Assembly (NCBI GenBank): GCA_024401335.1
Contig: JAKSLH010000023.1
Coordinates: 1-44,329, forward strand
Source: Bacteroidales bacterium
GTDB taxonomy: Bacteria > Bacteroidota > Bacteroidia > Bacteroidales > Marinilabiliaceae
Length of the DNA stretch: 44,329 nt
Direction of reading: 5' to 3'
Of this stretch, positions 25,805 through 35,000 are shown in pieces. Each line of letters starts with the position of its first letter. Position 1 is the stretch's first letter. Below the pieces are notes generated by a model that was not told the DNA's origin, made no database searches, and saw nothing but the letters and a program-made list of their open reading frames with translations. A program made the translations under genes and the position numbers.

Positions 25805-26119
25805 TTAGTCAATGTCCTCAGCTGGCTTCACCTGGTCTGCAGGGATCTCCTTTACCTTTGCAGCAAAGCTCTTAGCTGGCTTGAATGCTGGAATGGCGTG
25901 AGCTGGGATTACAAGTGTTGTGTTCTTCGAAATGTTGCGAGCTGTCTTCTCTGCACGTGTCTTTACTATGAAGCTACCGAAGCCTCTCAAGTAAACATTC
26001 TGATTGCTAATAAGAGATTCACGAACTGTACCCATGAAAGCCTCAATAGTCTTAAGCACTGCTACTTTCTCGATTCCAGTCTGACGAGCTACCTCGTTAA
26101 CAATATCTGCCTTTGTCAT
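25805..26119 (-). CDS. HU/IHF-family DNA-binding protein
   Basis: The 104-residue protein has the HU fold: N-terminal helices in MTKADIVNEVARQTGIEKVAVLKTIEAF (residues 1-28), the NVYLRGFGSFIVKTRAEKTARN beta region (residues 45-66) leading into the DNA-binding arm, and PAFKPAKSFAAKV. In the arm the usual proline of RNPxTG is replaced (ARNISKNTTLVIPA), as is common in Bacteroidota homologues. An acidic C-terminal tail (about 15 residues) extends the canonical length of 90. It bends and packages DNA. A TACTTTTG -7 box lies at 26177-26184. Confidence 0.93.
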   Translation of the reverse strand: MTKADIVNEVARQTGIEKVAVLKTIEAFMGTVRESLISNQNVYLRGFGSFIVKTRAEKTARNISKNTTLVIPAHAIPAFKPAKSFAAKVKEIPADQVKPAEDID

Positions 26120-26176
26120 CTTTATAGTTTATTATTTGAATTAACAGTTTTGGATATACTATTCTGTTTCGGAGTG

Positions 26177-26184
26177 CAAAAGTA
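26177..26184 (-). promoter_or_regulatory. -7 box of the HU-family gene
   Basis: The complement of 26177-26184 reads TACTTTTG, 57 bp upstream of the start. A consensus-spaced -33 is not clear. Confidence 0.5.
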
Positions 26185-26305
26185 ACACATTTATTGACAA
26201 ATAAAAAACAAACTTCCTAAAAAAAAATCTGCGTGATTGTCTTTTAGTTATAGACGTTGCTCTTTGCCTCTTCACCTATGTCTGTTTCTTCTCTTCTACC
26301 CTCTT

Positions 26306-28702
26306 CTATCTGACATCTATGCTTACCGAAGCGCTCGCCAGAGCCTCTCCTTGGGCCTTCACGACGACCTTGCCTGCCTTCCCTGTGCTTCTTACGACAA
26401 CCATCGCTCTGCCCTTCCACGCCTGTCGGCCAGCCTCGCCATACGCCCTCTTGTCGGTCAGGTCGGCACTACCGGTAGCTATAATGTCTGCAGGGCCATC
26501 CACTTCGAAGGTCATCTCGTTGCTAGCGTTAGGACACACATTGCCATCCGCGTCAACTATCTCTGCCACAACATAGCTCAGGCTCTGTCTGTTGGCTCTT
26601 GTATTGGCCTGGTCAAAGGTCAGTCGAATCGACTTTGGCTGGCCTGCCGTAACGAGCATTGCGGTGTCTTTAGCGGCTCCGTTCTTGTCATATGCAACAG
26701 CCATAAGCTGTCCAGGTTTATATGGCATGCTGAAGGTTGCTTTGTATTCTGTCTTGCGTCCGCACTCTTTCTCGCCCATGAGTTCACCGTCGAGATAGAG
26801 CTTTATGTTGCTCTGGCGCGAATAGACCTCTACATCCACGGGCTTACCTTCCCAGCCTTCCCAGTTCCAGCTCTCCCATGTTGGCCATACCGACCATAGG
26901 GTCTCTTTTATCTCACCGTAATATCCGTTTGGCTCTCTTACGGCCATATAGGTCGGCGTGTCTTCATTGTAGAGGGTCTCGCGATAATGGGATATCGGCT
27001 TCCTCCATCCCGTGATGTCTATGTCTCCACAATAGGCTCCATGCCATGGATATTGCAGGCTCTGCCAATGCTCGCCCTCTGTCTGGCCTTTATAGTAATA
27101 ACGCCCTATGCCCGACTCGCCCAAATAGTCTATGGCTGTCCACACAAAGTCGCCTATGACATAGCTCTTCCCACTGACTGCCTGCCAGTTGGCAAACGCG
27201 TCTCTCGGGAACGACTCGGTCTGCATCATAACTCTCTCTGGCACTCGTCTGTGGTCGCTTTCGGCATAGTGTATGAGGTAGTTGTAGCCTACAATGTCAT
27301 GCGCAGCTGCTAGCGAGTCATATATCTCCCAGTCACTGTCCCACGATGCAAGGGCTGAGGTCACAGGTCGCGAACCGTCTATCTCATGCACTCTTCCTGC
27401 AAGCATCTTGGCTGTCTCAACGGCACCCTTGCTCTTGCGCTCTAATACCTCGTTACCTATGCTCCAGCAGAACACTGACGGATGATTGATGTCACGACGC
27501 ACAAGCGCATCGAGGTCTTCCTGCCAACAACTGTCTATGAGTGTCGAATAGTCATGGTCGTTCTTGGCTTCCCTCCATCCGTCAAATGCTTCGTCGACAA
27601 CTAGCAGACCTAGCTCATCACATGCCTGCAGAAATCTCTCCGAAGGATGGTTGTGCGACGTTCTTGCAGCGTTGAAGCCTGCCTCTTTCATGAGTCTTGC
27701 TTTGCGTATCTCGGCATCGTCAAAGGCCATCGTCCCGAGCATGCCGTTGTCGTGATGCAGACAGCCTCCGTTGAGAATCATCTTCTGTCCGTTGAGCACA
27801 AAGCCGTTCTCGGCGTCACAGGTGAATTGCCTTATGCCAAACGTCTCTGTCTGGCTGTCAAGCACCTTGTCGTTGTCCATTATCGACGCAGTCAACTCAT
27901 AGAGCACCGGCGTAGCGGGCGACCATAGCTTAGGCTCGCTTATCTTTATCACCTTCTTCGCCACCACATCCTCGTTAGTCGCTATGCTGCTCAGCACATA
28001 CTGCGCCATCACAGTGTCGGCACCTTTCTCTCTTATATCCAGCCTTATGTCGAACCTCACGAGTGTCTTCTTCGGATGCAGAATCCCCACGCCCACCTCA
28101 ATAGTAGCCTCTGTGCTGTCGGCCTCTCGCGTTATGACATTCACACCCCAAGGGTCTATGTGAGTATTGCTTGTCGAATAGAGCCATACATGTCGGTATA
28201 TACCCGATCCTGTGTACCATCGGCAGTTCTTCTGCTGGCTGTTGTCCACTCTCACGGCTATCACATTGTCTCCTTCCTTAAGCAGATTTGTCATGTCGCA
28301 GAAGAAACCTGAAAAGCCATAGGCATGGGTCTTGGCTAGCGTGCCGTTGACATATACCTGGCTGTTCATATATACTCCCTCGAAATACAACTCCAGATGT
28401 CTCTTTATGTCATTGGCTGTCGCTCGCAGATGTTTCCTATACCAGCCTATTCCTGTCGGATAATAGCCTCCGTCATTCCCCGACAATTCGTTGATGTCGG
28501 TAGCCAACTCGATGCTCCAGTCGTGTGGCAGACACACGTCTCGCCATCCTTTGTCGTCAAACGTTGCTTGATCTGCACCTGCATAGTCGCCTTGTGCAAA
28601 TTTCCAGCTGTCATCAAAAAGTGTCTTCCTCTCACGCGCCGTCTCTTGACTAGCACACGATGCAAAGACGAGAACAATTAATAGATAGATAAGTGATTTC
28701 AT
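26306..28702 (-). CDS. Lipoprotein glycoside hydrolase family 2, probable beta-galactosidase
   Basis: The 798-residue protein begins with a lipoprotein signal (LIYLLIVLVFASC, lipobox FASC). GH2 domains follow in order: sugar-binding jelly roll (VCLPHDWSIE, GGYYPTGIGWYRKHL), Ig-like domain, TIM barrel (RTSHNHPSERFLQACDELGL), then a DUF4982-type and further Ig-like domains (PNGYYGEIKETLWSVWPTWE, YKPGQLMAVAYDKNG). The acid/base glutamate lies in CWSIGNEVLER (about residue 418) and the probable nucleophile glutamate in MMQTESFPRD (about 493). It should hydrolyse beta-galactosides or related glycans at the outer membrane. No SusC/SusD pair is next to it, so it is not within a classical polysaccharide utilisation locus here. 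Confidence 0.9.
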   Translation of the reverse strand: MKSLIYLLIVLVFASCASQETARERKTLFDDSWKFAQGDYAGADQATFDDKGWRDVCLPHDWSIELATDINELSGNDGGYYPTGIGWYRKHLRATANDIKRHLELYFEGVYMNSQVYVNGTLAKTHAYGFSGFFCDMTNLLKEGDNVIAVRVDNSQQKNCRWYTGSGIYRHVWLYSTSNTHIDPWGVNVITREADSTEATIEVGVGILHPKKTLVRFDIRLDIREKGADTVMAQYVLSSIATNEDVVAKKVIKISEPKLWSPATPVLYELTASIMDNDKVLDSQTETFGIRQFTCDAENGFVLNGQKMILNGGCLHHDNGMLGTMAFDDAEIRKARLMKEAGFNAARTSHNHPSERFLQACDELGLLVVDEAFDGWREAKNDHDYSTLIDSCWQEDLDALVRRDINHPSVFCWSIGNEVLERKSKGAVETAKMLAGRVHEIDGSRPVTSALASWDSDWEIYDSLAAAHDIVGYNYLIHYAESDHRRVPERVMMQTESFPRDAFANWQAVSGKSYVIGDFVWTAIDYLGESGIGRYYYKGQTEGEHWQSLQYPWHGAYCGDIDITGWRKPISHYRETLYNEDTPTYMAVREPNGYYGEIKETLWSVWPTWESWNWEGWEGKPVDVEVYSRQSNIKLYLDGELMGEKECGRKTEYKATFSMPYKPGQLMAVAYDKNGAAKDTAMLVTAGQPKSIRLTFDQANTRANRQSLSYVVAEIVDADGNVCPNASNEMTFEVDGPADIIATGSADLTDKRAYGEAGRQAWKGRAMVVVRSTGKAGKVVVKAQGEALASASVSIDVR

Positions 28703-29092
28703 GATTGAATAGATATTTGTTTTTCAAGCGTTGCAAATATAATGCTTTTGTCGTCAAACTAACCGAAAAAAAAGCACAGAAGAACCTATCGTTTTCCTAT
28801 CGCTATCCTATCGCTGTCCTATCGTGTTCCTCCAGAGGGCTTTTAAATTGTTTAAGAATCGCTTCATACTATGGGATCTGCGTGGCAGCTACTATTTGCC
28901 ATTATAGCACAACAACAACCTCAGAGGCTGGCAAATATCCACATCATTCAATGTAGCATTCTAATCGTTAATTGTGACCGCGCAGCTTAAGAGCGTAGCG
29001 AATAATTGTCAATTCCTAAATTTTCCCATTGTTATTTCGCGTAACTTTTTTTTAAATTGCGCCTCATATTAATTTTTAATTAAATTCATACA
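28703..29092. other. 390-bp intergenic region between the divergent beta-galactosidase and giant T9SS protein genes
   Basis: It holds the -7 box TATATTTG of the beta-galactosidase (complement of 28734-28741), an 11-bp tandem array at 28785-28835, a GC-richer patch CCGCGCAGCTTAAGAGCG at 28979-28996 followed by AATTGTCAATTCC, and an AT-rich stretch before the ATG at 29093. I see no consensus -7 box for the giant gene and no RNA gene. Confidence 0.6.
28785..28835 (+). repeat. 11-bp tandem repeat, CCTATCG core, four copies plus a degenerate fifth
   Basis: CCTATCG begins at 28785, 28796, 28807 and 28818, each exactly 11 bp apart, with variable 4-bp linkers mostly ending in T; CCTCC at 28829 keeps the period. 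The period equals about one turn of DNA, so all cores face the same side of the helix. Confidence 0.9.
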
Positions 29093-32000
29093 ATGAGAAA
29101 ACCTTACGCGATTTTAGCGGGCATCCTATCTTTGGGTGCCGTTACGCTCCTCGCCCAACATCCACTTGGCGAAAAGCTGAGTGATTGGGGCAAAGGGAAG
29201 AAGGAGCAGGTGAGCCAAGACAATAATGGCCACAAATGGAAAGATCCTAAAGACTCTAATGAGCCTAAGGAGAAAAAAGACAGATTTGCCAACAAGGGCA
29301 ACAAATCCCTCAAATCCCTCTCTGTCTCAGGCCTTAAGTTCTACAACGCAGACAATCTCGACCTTATCGCCGCCGACTGCAACGAGGTGGCAAAAAAATC
29401 GGTTATAGCCCAAAACATTTCAGCTGACGCTGTCGACTTTAGTGCTTATGTCTATAGCGAAGCATCTCCTACCGCTTTAAGACCTTCGATATGTGTTCAT
29501 CCTGCATTTGCTGTTACAGTGGATTCTCTTTATTATTTATATAGTTCTTCTTCCTACAGGTATTTAACTTATGATTCTGAATGGAATTTGGTGGGTGAAT
29601 ATGAGGCATATTCAGTAAACAGAAATCAACCAAGTTCTATGACGGCTATCGATGGCAACCTGTGGATATTCGAGTCTGGTGGTACAATCGCGGAATATAC
29701 AACTTCGTTTGAACGCACCGGCCGCGAGTTCAATGTGCCTATCTATTGGGGCAATATCACCTCTATGGATGGTCGCATTGTAGTGGCAGAAGACAGCCAA
29801 AACTGCAATCATTTGAGTGTCTATAACCTTGACGGTTCTCTCTATGCAACTCTTGAGATGAATGAGTCTTGTTACAACCCATATCAGATTCTCTACGACA
29901 AAGCATCTAGCCTGTTCTATCTGGTTGATGACGGAGATTATATTGGAGCATATAAATATGCCGATGGGAAGTTGCTATGTACGGGATACACAGGATTGGA
30001 TAGATATGTTTATGCTCTTATTATGTCAGAAGGACAGGTGCGAGGATTTGACTACAACACCGGTGAACTTTTAGACCTCAAGACCGCTGCCCTTATTTTA
30101 AGTTACGACAAGTCGTCTCTCGCTCCTGGAGAAACGGCCGTATTGCAGTTCTCCTACGACTCATCTGCATCGTCATCTGTTGATGCCGAACTTTGTGTAA
30201 GAACTAACGAAGACGATTCATATTGTTCTTTCATTTGTGCAATCGACAAGGCGCCTTCTTTTGCCTTTAATACCACTACTGTCGATTTTGGCGATGTGAT
30301 AGCTGGCTTTTCATCTACAAAGCAGGTTGTCCTCGAGAATACTGGTTGCGCTCGCTTTGTTGTTGATGACATAAAAATCTCAAGCTCAAGCGTCTCTTGC
30401 AACCGAAACAGCTCTCTCTCTTCAGATAGCAAGTATGTATTCGACATCACTTATACTCCTGCTGATGAAGAAGATGTCCTCAACGAAGAGATCTCTTTCT
30501 TGTTGGAGTCCTACTCTTCATCTGCTACTGCTACTCTCTCTATCTCTGGCAAGGGTATTCCTTCGCCAGTCATCTCTATAGAGGAGAGTGAGATTACTAT
30601 CACCGACCCTATCTCTTGCGGTGAAGACCTGTCTCTCAAGCTTAATGTCACAAATAGCGCTACAACTCCTCTCGAATACTCTATTGCTTCGGGTAAATCA
30701 AATACAGCTCTCGTCATCACCGATGGCGTTGACACGAGCGGAGAGGGTGCTAATACCATAGCTGCTATCAAGAAGTTCTATTCAAGTTTCTCATACTCTA
30801 CTTTCAGTTCCGGCACAGCAGAGTCTCTTGAGACTGCTCTTGCCGGGTGTGGTGTAGTGATTATCCCAGAGATAGAAAATAACACAAGTGCATACTCTAC
30901 TTATGCTCCAGTCCTTAAGTCTTTTGTTAAAGATGGCGGCCGTGTTGTTATCTGTGGTGCAGGTAATGCAACACGACTCAACTCAACAGGACTGTTAGAT
31001 GTTACTGGCATTTATTCTTACGATGGATATTCGGTAAAAATCACCGATGCGAATGAGATAACAGAGGGCGTAGATGTATTCTATGCGAGTAATGCCACAT
31101 ATGCCATCAGCGAATCTACTCTGACAGCCGATGTTAGTTACAATAGTTACATCGTTGTTGGTCACAAGTCTATGGGCGACGGTATGGTTGTCTATATCGC
31201 CGGTGACTTCTATGAATACGACGACTCTAATGCTCGTGTGATAGCCAATGCGGCTAAAATAGCACCACAAAAATTGGCTTCTGGCACTCTTGCTCAGGGC
31301 TCTGAGGCAGTCGATATCAAACTCTCGACAGAAAACAAGCCTGAGGGAGAAAAAAAGGTCATACTCGTTGTCACGTCTAATGACGCAAACAATAGTCATA
31401 TTGAGATTCCTGTCACTTTCACTCTTCAGAGTGCTGCTAAGGTAGTTGCTTCTGAAAACGCTCTCGAATTTAGTGACACAATGGCTGGTCGTTCCGAAGA
31501 TCTCACAATTTCTCTTTCTAATGTTGGATGTGCCGATCTTACTGTCAACGACTACAGTGTCACTGGCGATGCGTTTTCTGTTTCAAGCATGCCATCTGCC
31601 ATCGCTCCTGGCGAAACAAGTGCTGTTGCTGTGACATTTGCTCCTTCCGCTAAGGGCGACCACAGCGGCTCACTCGTTATTGAGACAAATGCTGGCGACA
31701 TTACTGTTGCCCTTTCTGGTAAGGCTTTGCCAATACCTGAAATGTCTCTCTCAAGCAGTTCATTCACCGTGGACGAGGTTCTCTCTTGTGATGACAAAGT
31801 TACTGTCTCCTTCCCAGTTGAGAATAGTGGTGAAGGCGATCTAAACATCAGATTAAAACATTGGGTTATAAACTCTTTCGTCGATTTAAATCTTTCACCG
31901 CTTAAGAAGTTGATGTCTAGCTTTGCACATATTAGCGATGATGGCGATAGTAATCATATCAATGATGGCTACAATGACATGTATGACAACGGTAACTATC

Positions 32001-35000
32001 TAAACACAAACTACGAGTCGGGATTCATATATACCAATGGCTCTATTGTTGAAGGCGGTGCCATGGGTGCAAATGGCAGTTACTTCACAAAGTTCGACAA
32101 TGGTATGTTCTTTATGGCTGCTGAACTCGATGGTGTGACCGACTTCAGCATCACAGGTAATCTTGGTGCTGACGGAAATGGCACACAAGTGGGCTATGAA
32201 TTCAAAGTTGCTGGTTACAAAGCTTTCTGCACAAGTACGCACAATACTTATGATGGTCGAATAAACCATATCATCCTTGTGCCTGATATAGATGGCGTGT
32301 CACATTCATTCCTTCAAAATACAAGTGACGAAAAACATGTTGTAAGTGGTCTTAAAAACACTGACAAGCTCGTCTATCTTCTCTATTGCTCCGATGGTGA
32401 AAATGAAACAGAAGAGAATTTGGAGAAGGTTGCTACAGGTCTTGCTAACCTGTTGGGAGATCCTTCTGACATACACTATGTGATCAAGCCTGGCAAAACA
32501 GCTATTCTGCAACACTCTGTCACTAGTGATGGCAAACAAGAAGGCGACTATGTTGATGTTGTCAAACTGCTCTCTAACGACCCTCTGAATAGCTTGGTTT
32601 CGGTCAACGTCAACTATACTGTCGGCAAGACATCCACGATCTCTACCACATCTTCAAAAGTTGATTTCGGCAGTGTTGCTGTAGGGACCTCGGCAAAGAA
32701 GGCATTGCCTATCACCGTTGAAGGATGCGCAGGTGCAACTATTACCGATGTCATAGTGGCCGCTGGCTTCTATGATGCTTTCTACTTCGATAACGTTCCT
32801 TCTTTCATAGACGCTGGTGATGAGGCAATAGTCTATGCCGTATTCTTGCCATCCGATACTAAGGATTACAGCAGCTCGTTCATCGTGAAATCTACTGCAG
32901 GCGATATCACATTCACTGTTAGCGGTTCTGGCGTAGCATCCCCTTCTGCTAGTATCGAAAACAGAACAATTACTAACACCACTCCATTCGGTTGCGGTGA
33001 TGAGGCTAGCGCTTCGTTCGAAATCAGCAACAGCGGATCGCTTGATGTTCAGTACTCTGTACTCGACAATTCAGATAAGGCTCTTCTTATCGTTGATGGA
33101 ACCTCTTACACAAATGCTGTCATTAATTGCATTAAGGCAAACATGCCATACTTCAACTATGAGATATTTAATGTCAAGTCAAGTGGAGAATCTTTGAGTG
33201 ACCTGCTTAAAGACAAGAGTGTAGCTATTTTGTTGCCAATGTGTGACGGCGGCAATTATGATTACTATAGCAATATAGCTTCTGAGCTCAAATCATTCAT
33301 TAGCGATGGCGGTCGTGCTGTATTGTGTGGTTCATATTATACTGACCATTTTGATGCATTGGACCTCCTCAATGTGACATCTCTTAATTTCTACAATAAC
33401 AATAAATACATCTACGATTTTGCTGATGGCAAATATACAGAGGGTGTAGCTTCAATACGTTTGTACGATTACTCATTCGTTATAAGCGAATCAACGCTCA
33501 CCGCCGACGTTGTCTATAACGACAAGATTCTTGTTGGTCATAAGGCTATGGGCAAGGGCGAAATTGTATATGTCGGTTTCAATTGCAATTCATACAACAG
33601 CAATACATCTCAGCTCTATGCCAATGCAATTGGAAACACCTTTGGCAATAAGATTGCGTCGGGTTCTTTAAGCGAAGGCAAATCGGCAACTGTCAATGTG
33701 GCTTTACTTGCAGAAGGCATTCCAGCTGGTTCACATAGCAAGACTGTCTATGCAGTAACCAACGACCCTCAAAACAAGGTCATTGCCCTTACATGCAACT
33801 ATAGCATTGCCAGCTCACAGCCTGTAGTTGACATCTCTGCTTCATCTGTGTCGTTTGGCAATCAGGTAATCGGATACAAGTCTGCTGAGCAGACCATTAC
33901 TCTCAGCAATACTGGATGTGCCGACCTCGAGATAACAGAAGTGTCAAAGAGCGAAGGCTTTGATGATGTGTTTGCTATTTCCGACATACCTACTTCTGTT
34001 GCAACAGGTGAAAGTGCCGATATCACTTTCTCTTTCACTCCATCTGTCAAGGGCTCTTATGAGGGTACTCTGACTCTCTCTACCAATGCAGATGACATTG
34101 TGATATCTCTCAGTGGCAATGCCATTAAGCCGGTAGCGGTTGTCGAACAGACTACTTTCGACATCAGTGAAGCTCTCACTTGCGGCAATACCATCGCGAC
34201 TGTATCAGTGCCTATAAAGAACGAAGGTGACTACGAGCTGTCTATTGGTACAGGATTCCGTTTTCAAGAAATGGCATCAGCCGACTTCTCTGCGATTTCT
34301 AGTTTGATTCCTGGCCAATACATGTTCACATTGGATCAGGGCGCTGAAGGCAACCACATAGGTGATGGCGACGACGACATGTATGATGACGGCAACTATC
34401 TCAGCACTGACAAGGTGTCCCAATTCTATTACACCAATGGCGCTATAGCGACAGGTGGTGCTATGGGCGCCAATGGCAGTTACTTCACAAGCTTCAACAA
34501 TGGCATATTCTTTATGGGCGCTGAGCTTGATGGTGTGTCATATTTCCAGATCTCTGGTGGTCTTGGTGCTGATGGCGATGGATCTCGAGTTGGTTATGTA
34601 TTCGACCTCGGTTCTTATAAGGCGTTCTGCACTAGCACATTGAGCACAGGTGACCCAACAGTTAACCAGATCATCATAGTTCCTGCTGCTGACGGCTTGT
34701 CACATAACTTCAGTACTGATACGAACAATGATTATCACAAGGTAAGTGGACTTGAAAATGTTAACAAACTCTATTATGTTCTCTTTGCAACAGACGAGGA
34801 TACAAATGCAAGCGAAAAGACCGTAAGGGCTGTTGCCAAGGCTGTTGTTGAAAGCATACTTTATGAAGAAATCACATCAATTGCAGCTGGTAGTGCCGAA
34901 GATGTTGAAATATCTATAGATGCTACCGGTGAGGCTGAGGGTGACAATACTAAGACTGTAACCCTACGTACTAATGATGTCGATAATGCTAGCCTTGATA

